Source: an uncultured Eubacteriales bacterium
GTDB lineage: Bacteria > Bacillota > Clostridia > Oscillospirales > UBA644
Length of the DNA stretch: 31,424 bases
Reading direction: 5' to 3'
NCBI GenBank assembly: GCA_900547165.1
Contig: URFZ01000018.1
Location: forward strand, 1 to 31,424
Shown here: positions 1 through 8,681 of the stretch, piece by piece
Numbering within the stretch: position 1 is the stretch's first letter
Layout of the letters: every line of letters starts with the position of its first letter
Program-made: the position numbers and the translations under genes
The notes under the pieces: generated by a model
Seen by the model: only the letters and a program-made list of their open reading frames with translations
Told to the model about the DNA's origin: nothing
Database searches by the model: none

Positions 1-681
1 GGCCGAGCCGTATTCAACTCGGTTAAATTCGCATTTTTCGGAAAATTCGCGAATCTTTTCGGTGCGCTGTTCGACAAACGGGTGACGCTTTATCGCGTTG
101 CCAGGCATCATTATGTATTTTGCGGGTTCTTTTTCATACGGTTTATCCGCAATGTTTACGCGTTCCCCTGTCTCGACAACGGACTGTCCGTGAGCGATAC
201 GGGTGCAGACGCGAAGCAGAACGGGGGTGTCGAACTCTTCGCTGAGCTCAAATGCTTTTTTTGCAAATTCAAGACATTCGGAAGAATCCGCGGGTTCAAG
301 CATGGGCACCTTTGCGCCTATCGCATAATGACGGGAATCCTGCTCATTCTGCGAAGAGTGCATTCCGGGGTCGTCCGCCACGCATATGACCATACCGCCG
401 CGCACGCCCGTATAAGAAAGCGTGAACAGAGGGTCTGCCGCAACGTTGAGACCGACGTGTTTCATGGCGCAGGCACAGCGGACACCGCCGACCGACGCAC
501 CGAAACAGACTTCCGCCGCAACCTTTTCGTTCGGAGCCCATTCGCTGTAAATATCATCGTATTTTGAAAGAAATTCCGTGATTTCCGTACTCGGAGTTCC
601 AGGATAAGAGGAAACGACTTTCAAGCCGCCCTCATAAAGGCCTCTGGCAACCGCTTCGTTGCCTATCATCAGTTTTTTCAC
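1..681 (-). CDS. iorA: Indolepyruvate ferredoxin oxidoreductase, alpha subunit (N-terminal part, cut by window edge)
   Basis: Only the first 227 codons are present; the frame is still open at base 1. The family oxidatively decarboxylates aryl pyruvates (indolepyruvate, phenylpyruvate) to aryl-acetyl-CoA with thiamine diphosphate and reduced ferredoxin, in the cytosol. The visible part matches the N-terminal pyruvate:ferredoxin-oxidoreductase core: a GNEAVARGLYEGG opening, SSYPGTPSTEI, the region with CAMKHVGLNVAADP, and ADDPGMHSSQNEQDSR. The start is GTG at 681-679, chosen because AAGGAGG lies a few bases upstream and overlaps the end of the preceding gene. It begins 4 bases after the phenylacetate-CoA ligase stop, so the two are translationally close and co-transcribed. 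The ferredoxin-type C-terminal domain and the beta subunit would lie beyond the window. I am confident of the family; substrate preference is known only for the family. Confidence 0.93.
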   Translation of the reverse strand, partial: MKKLMIGNEAVARGLYEGGLKVVSSYPGTPSTEITEFLSKYDDIYSEWAPNEKVAAEVCFGASVGGVRCACAMKHVGLNVAADPLFTLSYTGVRGGMVICVADDPGMHSSQNEQDSRHYAIGAKVPMLEPADSSECLEFAKKAFELSEEFDTPVLLRVCTRIAHGQSVVETGERVNIADKPYEKEPAKYIMMPGNAIKRHPFVEQRTEKIREFSEKCEFNRVEYGSA

Positions 682-685
682 TCTT

Positions 686-1990
686 TTATTCCTCCTTGCC
701 GCGAAGATCGACTATACGCTTCGACTTGCCCTCATAGCGTTTCAAAGACTTCGGCGCGACAAGCGTCACTTTTGCTTTGATGCCGAGAACCGTTTGAAGT
801 TTTGCGACCGCGGTCTGACGCAGGGTCTCCAGTTTTCCGAAGTTGTCAAGCAGACCCGCGTCGTTAATTTCAATTCTCACTTCAAGGTAATCCGTGTAAT
901 TCTTTCTTGTCAAAACAAGTTCGTAATGCGGCGAAATACCGTCGATATTAGCCATAACGCTCTCGATCTGCGACGGGAATACGTTGACGCCGCGAATTTT
1001 GAGCATATCGTCGGAACGTCCTTTTACTTTATCCATGCGGCAATGCGTTCTGCCGCAGGCGCACGGTTCATAATTCAGGCGCGTTATATCCTTTGTTCTG
1101 TAACGGAGCATAGGTATGCCCTCTTTCGAAAGCGTTGTTACGACGAGTTCGCCCGTCTCTCCGCGTTCGAGAACTTCACCCGTTTTCGAGTTTATTATTT
1201 CGGGCAGGAAGTGGTCTTCCGCAAAATGAAGTCCCTCGCGCAGATAACATTCACCCGACACACCGGGACCGCAGAGTTCGCTCATTCCGTAGTTGTCCGT
1301 GGAGAAAAGCCCGAAGCCTTTTTCTATCTTGTCACGGAGTTCGTTTGTGCAGCCCTCCGAGCCGAAAAGTCCGATGCGCAGTTTGAGTTGGTCGTTCGAT
1401 ATTCCCATATCGTGCGCGACTTCGCTCATGTACATGGCATAAGACGGAGTGCTTATCAAAACGGTCGTGCCGAAATCGTGAAGCAGTTTCACCTGTTTTT
1501 CGGTGTTGCCGCTCGAAACGGGAATAACCGCCGCTCCGAGTTTTTCAAGTCCGTAGTGAAGCCCAAGCGCACCCGTGAAAAGTCCGTAACCGAACGAGAT
1601 TTGAGCCACGTCGTCATCGGTCACGCCGACCGCAGCGCAAAGACGCGCAACGCAGTCCGACCACATATCGAGGTCGTTGCGGGTATAACCGACGACCGTG
1701 GGATTGCCGGTCGTGCCCGAAGAGGCGTGAATGCGGACAATCTTTTTCATCGGCTGCGCGAAAAGCCCGTAAGGGTAATTGTCCCTGATGTCGCTTTTTT
1801 CGGTATACGGTATGTATTGAATATCGCTGAGCGTTTTTATCTTGTCCCCGCTTATGCCCGCCGCTTCAAGGCGCTTTGCATAAAACGGAACGTTATTTTT
1901 GCAGTAATCGACCAAATGCTTCAACTTTGCGAGTTGCAGTTCTTCCAACTCACGGCGCGGCATTGTCTCAATATCTTTTTGAAAAAACAT
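686..1990 (-). CDS. paaK: Phenylacetate-CoA ligase (aryl-acetate adenylating enzyme)
   Basis: This 434-residue protein has the usual length of PaaK. It activates phenylacetate or related aryl acetates with ATP and CoA in the cytosol. ANL-superfamily motifs are in order: SSGTTGNP at residues 90-97 (ATP loop), DNYGMSELCGPG mid-protein (the YGxSE motif), a CACGRTHCR cysteine motif, YRTKD, and GRSDDMLKIRGVNVFP near the C terminus. The ATG at 1990 has GAGGAG about 9 bases upstream. It follows the symporter after 21 bases and precedes iorA by 4 bases. PaaK beside IOR is a known arrangement in anaerobes: it can make aryl-acetates with ATP gain during aromatic amino-acid fermentation, or run in reverse to build aromatic amino acids from aryl acetates. 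The sequence does not decide the direction. Confidence 0.95.
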   Translation of the reverse strand: MFFQKDIETMPRRELEELQLAKLKHLVDYCKNNVPFYAKRLEAAGISGDKIKTLSDIQYIPYTEKSDIRDNYPYGLFAQPMKKIVRIHASSGTTGNPTVVGYTRNDLDMWSDCVARLCAAVGVTDDDVAQISFGYGLFTGALGLHYGLEKLGAAVIPVSSGNTEKQVKLLHDFGTTVLISTPSYAMYMSEVAHDMGISNDQLKLRIGLFGSEGCTNELRDKIEKGFGLFSTDNYGMSELCGPGVSGECYLREGLHFAEDHFLPEIINSKTGEVLERGETGELVVTTLSKEGIPMLRYRTKDITRLNYEPCACGRTHCRMDKVKGRSDDMLKIRGVNVFPSQIESVMANIDGISPHYELVLTRKNYTDYLEVRIEINDAGLLDNFGKLETLRQTAVAKLQTVLGIKAKVTLVAPKSLKRYEGKSKRIVDLRGKEE

Positions 1991-2011
1991 ATCCTTTTTC
2001 TCCTCGGCAGA

Positions 2012-3577
2012 TCATTCTTTTTCTTTAAGAGAACTTTTTGCGTGAACGACGACTTCCGCCGAATAGCACGAAAAGATTCTTTCCATATCCTCTTTTTTCG
2101 GTTTCGGGGTCACAAGACTGACAAGCGGAACAACAATAAGTCCGACCAGCATCGCAAGCACACCCGCATTTATAGGAGACGAGAAAAACGGAGAAATAAA
2201 CGTTGTTCCCGTAAATGTGCAGACAAGATTTGCCGTCATTATACCTACGCCGAGAGCGAAAGAGACCCAAACGCTTGCTTTTGTGGTCTTTTTCCAATAA
2301 AGCGAATAAAGAAACGGGGCAAGGAACGCGCCCGCAAGCGCACCCCACGAAACGCCCATCAACTGTGCGATGAACGAAATCTTAAATTCGGGATTTGCCT
2401 GAATTATTGCTATAAAAGCCGAAACAACGATGAAAAACGCGACAAACACACGCATACAGACAACTTTTTTCTTCTCATCGAATTTTTTGACCGCGGGTGC
2501 GATAAGGTCAAGCGTTATCGTTGACGAAGACGTCAGAACAAGGCTCGAAAGCGTGGACATCGACGCGGAAAGTACAAGAACGAGAACAATGCCTATCATC
2601 AGGTCGCTGTCAAGAGAAGAAAGCATTGACGGGATTATGCTGTCGTATCCGTTCGCTTTGACCGCTTCGGGAGTTGTGAAAAGTCTGCCGAAACCGCCGA
2701 GAAAGTAGCAGCCGCCCGCGACGACGATAGCAAAAAACGTGGAAATTATAGTGCCTTTCGTTATCGACGATTCACTCTTTATCGCGTAGAACTTCCCGAC
2801 CATTTGCGGAAGTCCCCAAGTGCCGAGAGACGTCAGAAGAACAACGAACAGCAGCGAAAGCGGCTGCGGACCGAAAAACGAAGCGAACGCACCGGAAAAA
2901 TTCGCCGTTTCCGAGGAAGAAACATTTGCGAGAGCTGTGACGCTTTCCGTAAATCCGCCGTTTTTGCCGAGAATGAGAACTATAACGGCAACTATGCCGC
3001 CGAGCATTATAAGTCCCTGTATAAAGTCGTTGACAGCCGTAGCCATATACCCGCCGATAATGACATAGATGCCCGTAAGAACAGCCATAACGACAACGCA
3101 CCACGCATAATCGACCGCAGGGAACGCCATTGTGAAAAGACGGGAAAGTCCGTTGAAAAGGGACGCCGTATACGGAATAAGGAAAACAAACACGATAACG
3201 GACGCAACAATTTTCAAAGCGGGAGAATTAAAGCGCAGCCCGAAAAAGTCGGGCATGGTTTTGGAGTCGAGCGCGTGCGTCATAACGCGGGTACGTCTGC
3301 CGAGCACCACCCAGGCAAGCAATGACCCGATAAAGGCGTTGCCGAGCCCTATCCATGTTGATGAAAGTCCGAAATTCCATCCGAACTGACCGGCATATCC
3401 CACGAATATAACCGCTGAAAAATATGACGTTCCGAACGCGAATGCCGTCAGCCAAGGTCCGACGCTTCGCCCTCCGAGAACGAATCCGTTGACATCCGTC
3501 GCTTTTTTTCGGCAATATACTCCGACGCCGAGCATCACGACGAAAAATGCGGCAATAAGAATAATTTTTATCGCCAT
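2012..3577 (-). CDS. Sodium:solute symporter (SSS family)
   Basis: This hydrophobic protein of about 521 residues has the spacing of roughly 13 membrane helices typical of the SSS/PutP family. It would use the sodium gradient to import an organic solute. Visible family signatures are the N-terminal region around FVLGGRSVGPWLTAFAFGTSYFSAV and the sodium-site helix with SASMSTLSSLVLTSSS. I chose ATG at 3577, preceded by GGAAGTGG, over the GTG at 3595, which would add six residues (NGSGK and its start). It is the first gene of its unit, directly after a strong promoter, and is followed by paaK and iorA, so I infer that the solute is an aryl acid such as phenylacetate. The family also moves proline, pantothenate, acetate and sugars, so the substrate is not proven. 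Confidence 0.9.
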   Translation of the reverse strand: MAIKIILIAAFFVVMLGVGVYCRKKATDVNGFVLGGRSVGPWLTAFAFGTSYFSAVIFVGYAGQFGWNFGLSSTWIGLGNAFIGSLLAWVVLGRRTRVMTHALDSKTMPDFFGLRFNSPALKIVASVIVFVFLIPYTASLFNGLSRLFTMAFPAVDYAWCVVVMAVLTGIYVIIGGYMATAVNDFIQGLIMLGGIVAVIVLILGKNGGFTESVTALANVSSSETANFSGAFASFFGPQPLSLLFVVLLTSLGTWGLPQMVGKFYAIKSESSITKGTIISTFFAIVVAGGCYFLGGFGRLFTTPEAVKANGYDSIIPSMLSSLDSDLMIGIVLVLVLSASMSTLSSLVLTSSSTITLDLIAPAVKKFDEKKKVVCMRVFVAFFIVVSAFIAIIQANPEFKISFIAQLMGVSWGALAGAFLAPFLYSLYWKKTTKASVWVSFALGVGIMTANLVCTFTGTTFISPFFSSPINAGVLAMLVGLIVVPLVSLVTPKPKKEDMERIFSCYSAEVVVHAKSSLKEKE

Positions 3578-3623
3578 TTTACCACTTCCGTTCACTCTTT
3601 TATAAAATGAATAAATTTAATAT

Positions 3624-3652
3624 ATAATAACATACTTATTCACCTTTGTCAA
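3624..3652 (-). promoter_or_regulatory. Promoter of the symporter-paaK-iorA unit
   Basis: Read on the minus strand, a perfect TTGACA (3652-3647) is followed by a 17-base spacer and TATTAT (3629-3624). The symporter start lies about 45 bases downstream. This shows that the three aryl-acid genes can be transcribed independently of the YfhO gene upstream. Confidence 0.85.
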
Positions 3653-3709
3653 TACAAACCACTCCAAAATTGCGTATTTCGGTGAATTTTTATAGGTATT
3701 TATCGATAT

Positions 3710-6502
3710 TTAATCATTATGGTTTTCATATTCAAAAGACGCTGCGCGTCTGCGTTTGGCAAGAGCCCGAGGAAGAATGACACACGCCGCACACGCAACA
3801 AGACCGAGAACGGTGCAGACTGCGCCGAGAGTCAGGAACGGTGTTTTATAGCGAAGCGTCACCGTATGCGCGCCCTCGCTTACACGAACGCCCGAATACA
3901 TCACGTTCGCATTGAAAACTTCCGCTTCTTCGCCGTCTATATATGCCGTCCAGCCGGAAGAAAACGGAACGGCGAAAACAACCGTTTTTTCCTTATCGAA
4001 ATCGGTCTTGCAGGAAATGCCGTTTTTGAAGACTTCTATATCGGAGACGGTATTTTTCAACGCTTTTGCGGCAGCAAGAACTTTTTCGGAGGAAAGGCAC
4101 GATACGCGCATATTTTCAAAATGATAATTGCCGCAGGTCTCAAACGTCAACGTGATTTTCGTCAAGCCCTTATCAAATGTTCCGAGGTTGACCGTAAAAT
4201 CATCGTCGCCCTTATAATACGAATATGTCGGATTGAAGCAGGTCAACTCTTTTGTGACGTCCTCCGCCGAGACCTTGATGTAAAGTTTGTTTTTTGTGGT
4301 TCCGATATTATATTTCCTGTTTGCCTTTTCTTTCTGCTTATCGGTCATTTCAGCCCATGTCGAATCGTCAATGAGTTCTGACCGCTCGAAAGGAGAAAAA
4401 CCTATTTGTTCAAAGTCCAGATACGTTTCCGACAGCGCGTCGCCGTTGAAAGCAAGCGTAACTTCGGCATTTTTCTTTGTGACGCGAAAAGATTTGCCGT
4501 CATATTCCGCTCCGTCGCCGCAAACGACATCAAATTTCTTTTCAACCTCATCGAATGCGGGGGGTTGCGTGTTTTCGGATGCGTCCGTGACAGCAAATGA
4601 AAGCATTATCTGCTGTTTTTGCGCGGGGGACAGAGAGTTGAACCGACTTGACGAAAACTCTTCGTCAAACGCGTATACAAGTCCGGGAGAATCGGGATTT
4701 TCGTAAATATCGTATGTTCTGCCGCCCGAAACGGTCGAAGCGACACGGGTCGAATACCCGAACGGTCGTGCTGCCCCGTCAACGGAGACAAAATATCGGC
4801 AGCCCGCAAGCATATCAAGCGCCAAACGTCCGTCGGAGTCCGAATACTTCTGCTCCATCGGAACATTCAGATGCAAAGCGTCAAAATATCCCGAAACATA
4901 GGGATTTGAAACGCTGTAATAAAATTCAGTCGAATTGACGCCGCGCTGCATCGCGACATTATATCTGCCGTTGCCGAAAATATCGTAACGTGTTTTTTCC
5001 GCATCGGGCAGAGAGGAAATAACGGTCTCGGGCGTATTTTCCGAAAAGAGCGTTTCAAAAACAGCTCCTTTATCGTGAAACGAACCCGCATAGTTATAAC
5101 CCACGGTTGCATTTTTGTTCGAAGATGAGCCGTAATACATCAAAAACACATTGACGCCGACGCCGAGAACTGTGCAGACGCAAAGTGCGGTGCGTGCAGC
5201 TTTTGCATTATTTCTGAGCGCAAGAAGTGTCAGCGATGTAAGGCAAAGGACCGCCGCAAGAATAAGCGCATTTTTATCCGACGCAGAAACGGTAAATGCG
5301 AGAGCAACGGAAACAAGCAGTCCGAAAAGTCCCGCATACAAACGGTGATTGTCGGAAAACTCCTCCGTATTTTCGAGAACGGTGGAAACTATATATGCGC
5401 AGAGCAGACAGTACATCCATTCCCAACGGTTCGAAACATATGAAAAACCGTTCAATATATGCCCGAAATACGGAACAAGCAAAAAGAGCGTCAGCACGCC
5501 GAAAACTATCTTATGTGCCGTTTTTTTTCTGCGCAGGAACATAAGTGCGACGGCAACGACGGAAACTCCGGTCAGAGAAAGGCGCGTCCAGCTGCCCGCA
5601 TTGACGGGACCGATAAACGAGGACAAAAACTTATTATAATAATCGCTTGAATACAAAAGCGGAACGAATACATCGGACGTGGTTCTCGAAGCGGACATCA
5701 GCGCATAAGCCGAGGGGACGAAAACGACACCCGCAAGCAAAACACCGACGGCAAAATACAGAACGAACCGACCGAGCCATTTCAGCAAATCGACAAAATT
5801 ACGCTTTTCGAAAAACGAGAAATAGACCGCAACGGCATAGATAAACATACCTATGCAGATCATATAGAAAAAGTAAATGTTAAAGACAGCGCAAACTGCG
5901 GTCATAACGATGAACAAAAGCGGTTTTTTCTTTTCGAAAATGCGGTCTATGCCGATAAGCAAAACAGGGAAAAAGATACAGGGATCAAGGAAATACGGGT
6001 GTCTTACGCCCGCAAAAAGCATATATCCGCAAAAAGCGTAAATAAGGCTGCCGCTCAAAACAGCGGGAACGCTTTCTCTGCCTCTGTGGCGCAAAAATAC
6101 GCAAAAAACAAGCCCGCAAAGATACAGACGAACAAATATCAGAACATTGTAAAGAATTTCCGTAAACCGCTCGGGGACAAACACCGCAAAAAACGAAAAC
6201 GGGTCGCCGAAAACGTAATAGTTCAGCGTTGTGGCAATATCGGCGCCGTAGCCTATCGACAGGCTGAACATCGGAACTTCAAAATCGCCGCGCAGAAAGC
6301 CCGAAAAGATCTCACGCAGATATTTTCCGTAATACGCAAGCGAATTGACGTGCTGATACATTCCGTCGTCCCACCACACAAAACTCTTGCCCGCCGCCGC
6401 GTAAATTGCGATAATAATCGCAGAAAAGGCAAAAAAGCAGAGCGTGTATGCGGCATACACACTTCTGCCCTTTTCTTTTTTTATCAACGCGATTCCGTTC
6501 AT
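3710..6502 (-). CDS. YfhO-family polytopic membrane protein (probable GT-C glycosyltransferase)
   Basis: This 930-residue protein has a cytoplasmic N terminus, a first membrane helix at about residues 18-38, then a WWDDG sequence just outside the membrane, about a dozen further hydrophobic segments in the first half, a long extracytoplasmic domain of roughly 400 residues, and a last helix (FLTLGAVCTVLG region) before a basic tail. That layout and length match the YfhO family (Bacillus YfhO and relatives), which are GT-C-type proteins linked to glycosylation of lipoteichoic acid or other surface polymers using a lipid-linked sugar. The acidic pair after helix 1 is the likely catalytic site by analogy with GT-C enzymes. 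The ATG at 6502 has only a weak ribosome site. It is separated by 147 bases from the catabolic unit and 114 bases from the symporter, so it may be a stand-alone gene. Acceptor and donor are unknown. Confidence 0.85.
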   Translation of the reverse strand: MNGIALIKKEKGRSVYAAYTLCFFAFSAIIIAIYAAAGKSFVWWDDGMYQHVNSLAYYGKYLREIFSGFLRGDFEVPMFSLSIGYGADIATTLNYYVFGDPFSFFAVFVPERFTEILYNVLIFVRLYLCGLVFCVFLRHRGRESVPAVLSGSLIYAFCGYMLFAGVRHPYFLDPCIFFPVLLIGIDRIFEKKKPLLFIVMTAVCAVFNIYFFYMICIGMFIYAVAVYFSFFEKRNFVDLLKWLGRFVLYFAVGVLLAGVVFVPSAYALMSASRTTSDVFVPLLYSSDYYNKFLSSFIGPVNAGSWTRLSLTGVSVVAVALMFLRRKKTAHKIVFGVLTLFLLVPYFGHILNGFSYVSNRWEWMYCLLCAYIVSTVLENTEEFSDNHRLYAGLFGLLVSVALAFTVSASDKNALILAAVLCLTSLTLLALRNNAKAARTALCVCTVLGVGVNVFLMYYGSSSNKNATVGYNYAGSFHDKGAVFETLFSENTPETVISSLPDAEKTRYDIFGNGRYNVAMQRGVNSTEFYYSVSNPYVSGYFDALHLNVPMEQKYSDSDGRLALDMLAGCRYFVSVDGAARPFGYSTRVASTVSGGRTYDIYENPDSPGLVYAFDEEFSSSRFNSLSPAQKQQIMLSFAVTDASENTQPPAFDEVEKKFDVVCGDGAEYDGKSFRVTKKNAEVTLAFNGDALSETYLDFEQIGFSPFERSELIDDSTWAEMTDKQKEKANRKYNIGTTKNKLYIKVSAEDVTKELTCFNPTYSYYKGDDDFTVNLGTFDKGLTKITLTFETCGNYHFENMRVSCLSSEKVLAAAKALKNTVSDIEVFKNGISCKTDFDKEKTVVFAVPFSSGWTAYIDGEEAEVFNANVMYSGVRVSEGAHTVTLRYKTPFLTLGAVCTVLGLVACAACVILPRALAKRRRAASFEYENHND

Positions 6503-6649
6503 ACTATATATCCGATTAAATATTTTTCTTATTCGAGCCTTTCAAAAAGGCAAAAACCTTCTGCGCTTTTGAAAGAACCGAAGTTTTCAATAAGTCCGAC
6601 GGGCTTTCGCCCGTCGGAACAATAGAGCGGCGTTTTTCGATCCGACAGA
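6503..6649 (-). other. Gap between NagB-like gene and YfhO gene with hairpin and weak promoter candidate
   Basis: A perfect 10-base-pair hairpin with a TTTC loop sits at 6595-6618 (TCCGACGGGC / GCCCGTCGGA). On the minus strand it is followed by CTTATTG rather than a U run, so it is a weak terminator candidate for the catabolic unit. A second, imperfect pairing (CTTTCAAAA with TTTTGAAAG) spans about 6538-6575. A possible promoter for the YfhO gene is TTGAAA at 6545-6540 with TTTAAT at 6520-6515, but the 19-base spacing is poor. Confidence 0.4.
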
Positions 6650-7588
6650 TCAGTTGCACTCCGCAACCAACGGACCCGCAAGTTCTTTAAGATAGAAGAG
6701 TTTGCCGGGAAGCGTCGGAATGTAAGTAGAGGTGATATGTCTGTCCGGACCGTAGTGAAGCGTTGTCAGGAAAGACATTCCCTGCCAGCCCATGCCTCTG
6801 CTGAGAGCGCCGTCAGCACCGCCGATGGCGTAATCCGCCTGCAGGAACAAGCCGGGGCCTATTGTGTTCGCTCTGCACGGAACAAGAGTAGTTCTGGATT
6901 TGAACGAAGTTATGGCATTCTGCTCTATCGTGAGCGGGTGAAGTTTAACACCGATTCTGTACGGCTGTTTTGCCCATTCTTCATCGTTGTCAAACTCTGC
7001 GCCTATCGTCGGTTCCCAGAACGCGATGTGGCACATTCTGCCGATACCGTAGATAAGAACAAGTTTAGCGCCCTCTGCCTTCAACTTCGCAAGTTTTTCG
7101 GGGTAAGTCGGAAGATTTGTCTTCGTTGCAAAATTTCTCTGCGATTCGGGAACGGTTAGTTTTCCGAGTTTGTTGAAGAACGCTTCTTTCATCGAATACT
7201 CAAACGATGCGTGGTCGGTCGATTCAAGAGTGTTGCCCTCGCCGTCAGCCCACTCGTCCATGTTGAACGTGGTGACATGGTCACAGCAAACGTTCCATTC
7301 TTTAAGGAAGTAAACCGCCCACTTATACATTCCCATGGGACCTACGGGAAGGATCATGGCAAGTTTCTCGCCTCTGTCTCTTGCCTTTTTGATTTGAAGA
7401 GCGATCTCGTGACCCATGTAGGTGTCGAGGTCTGCAACGGTGTCGCAGGCAACAGGCTTGAACTTCTTGTTCCAGAAAGCCTCTTTTTTGGTGCCTTTTT
7501 CGCAGCACTCGTCAATTTTTTTCATATCCCAGCCCTGCGGATAGAATCCTTCAAGGGCGGAACCTTTAACCGTGGACATAAAATTCAT
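6650..7588 (-). CDS. Divergent NagB-like (glucosamine-6-phosphate deaminase family) protein
   Basis: This 312-residue protein belongs to the NagB/RpiA/CoA-transferase-like superfamily. True NagB converts glucosamine-6-phosphate to fructose-6-phosphate and ammonia. Family marks are FNMDEW (residues 108-113, with the base D111 equivalent to E. coli D72) and GIGRMCHIAFWEP (181-193). In that second motif H187 and E192 match E. coli H143 and E148, but M185 stands where E. coli has the catalytic D141. The phosphate loop, TGGTP in E. coli, reads VGPMG (about residues 82-86). It is also about 45 residues longer than E. coli NagB, mostly at the N terminus. The start ATG at 7588 has GGAGG nine bases upstream. 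It is the last gene of the long catabolic unit, which supports a final deamination or isomerisation step, but on an atypical substrate. Confidence 0.8.
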   Translation of the reverse strand: MNFMSTVKGSALEGFYPQGWDMKKIDECCEKGTKKEAFWNKKFKPVACDTVADLDTYMGHEIALQIKKARDRGEKLAMILPVGPMGMYKWAVYFLKEWNVCCDHVTTFNMDEWADGEGNTLESTDHASFEYSMKEAFFNKLGKLTVPESQRNFATKTNLPTYPEKLAKLKAEGAKLVLIYGIGRMCHIAFWEPTIGAEFDNDEEWAKQPYRIGVKLHPLTIEQNAITSFKSRTTLVPCRANTIGPGLFLQADYAIGGADGALSRGMGWQGMSFLTTLHYGPDRHITSTYIPTLPGKLFYLKELAGPLVAECN

Positions 7589-7675
7589 AATGGTATTCCT
7601 CCATTCGTTATTTTCATTTTTTGAACCTATGCGAAAAATCCGCTTTGGTACAAACAGGTGATAAGCAGACTTGCA

Positions 7676-8644
7676 TTAAAGTCTGTCAAGGGCAGCCATT
7701 ACACCCTTTTTGATCGCGTCAACGGGCTGACCGTGTTTGTGGCAAAGCTTGATTGCGCCGAGAAGTCGGTCGTTCGGTTCAAGTTTGCGTTCGGGGTCTC
7801 TGCCTACACGCTCGGTCGTATCGCCGAGGTATCTGTTCTTGAATCGGAACATCAGATCCTCCGCATACGCAAGAACTTCTTTTTCGTCCTTGCCGTGTTC
7901 CGCCGCAAGCGCTTTTGCGGAAGCGGTCATCGCGTCGCGAACCGTGGACGCTATTTCGGGATCTTCCATCGCTTCCCAAATATAGGTGTAGCCCTTGTTC
8001 ATGCCGAGATACGCAGCGATGGCGTGTCCCATATTGTGCAGGAACAGTTTGGATTGAATATAATATTGGAACGGTTCGGACGGAACCATGCCTTTTATAT
8101 CGGGAATCGGATTTCTGAACGCCGCCTTATCGACGGGAAGTGTGCAGAATGGCTCTACCCAAACTTTGCAGATATTGCCCTCGCGCATTTCGTCGGTCAT
8201 AACGGGAACCATTCTGCCGACGGAAGCCTCGACGTAACCCACATCGTCTCTGTCCAGATCAACGAGTTTTTTCAGATACTTGTCCGCGTCCATCAGGTTT
8301 TCGCAGATAACGATGTCAACGCCCTTGGAGCGTTTTTCGATACCCGCACGCAGAACGGGCGCAACATAGGGAAGTATTCTGACACCCGCGGAAGTGAAGA
8401 TAATGTCAGCCGTCGCAATTTCGTCAACGGCATCGTCGGGCGTTACCGCACGCACGTTCTTTATCTCGACTTCTTCCTGTTTCTCATTCGAAACTATCTT
8501 TATGGGATAGGAATGAGTTTCGTTCAGTTTATCAATCAGTTCACGGTTGACATCGACAAAAACGGTCTCGAAGCCACTGTTGTAAAGAAGCTGTCCGAGA
8601 AAGCCTCTGCCGATATTTCCGCCGCCGTATACTACTGCTTTCAT
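7676..8644 (-). CDS. Mannitol-1-phosphate 5-dehydrogenase-like polyol dehydrogenase
   Basis: This 322-residue protein has an N-terminal NAD-binding GGGNIGRGF motif (residues 7-15), CENLMDA near 114-120, and the long-chain mannitol dehydrogenase active site K199-x4-N204-x2-H207. The family oxidises mannitol-1-phosphate or related polyol phosphates and hexonates to ketose products with NAD. It is shorter at the C terminus than E. coli MtlD (382 residues): the frame ends about 60 residues early, right after the conserved RLLGAIKLC helix region. It is expressed from the catabolic unit, 37 bases after the PfkB kinase and 87 bases before the NagB-like gene. No mannitol PTS genes are nearby, so I infer a different polyol or aldonate phosphate as substrate. 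The spacing of the GGA ribosome site (about 13 bases) is long. Confidence 0.82.
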   Translation of the reverse strand: MKAVVYGGGNIGRGFLGQLLYNSGFETVFVDVNRELIDKLNETHSYPIKIVSNEKQEEVEIKNVRAVTPDDAVDEIATADIIFTSAGVRILPYVAPVLRAGIEKRSKGVDIVICENLMDADKYLKKLVDLDRDDVGYVEASVGRMVPVMTDEMREGNICKVWVEPFCTLPVDKAAFRNPIPDIKGMVPSEPFQYYIQSKLFLHNMGHAIAAYLGMNKGYTYIWEAMEDPEIASTVRDAMTASAKALAAEHGKDEKEVLAYAEDLMFRFKNRYLGDTTERVGRDPERKLEPNDRLLGAIKLCHKHGQPVDAIKKGVMAALDRL

Positions 8645-8681
8645 ATATAAATTACTGTCCTTTTTTAATCAGATTTGTCCG

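Noticed and set aside
659..2524. Plus-strand open frame of 621 codons opposite paaK and the symporter
   Set aside because: It is antisense to two well-supported genes, has no family motif, is rich in Arg/Phe/His as antisense frames of this composition are, and ignores the paaK-symporter boundary.
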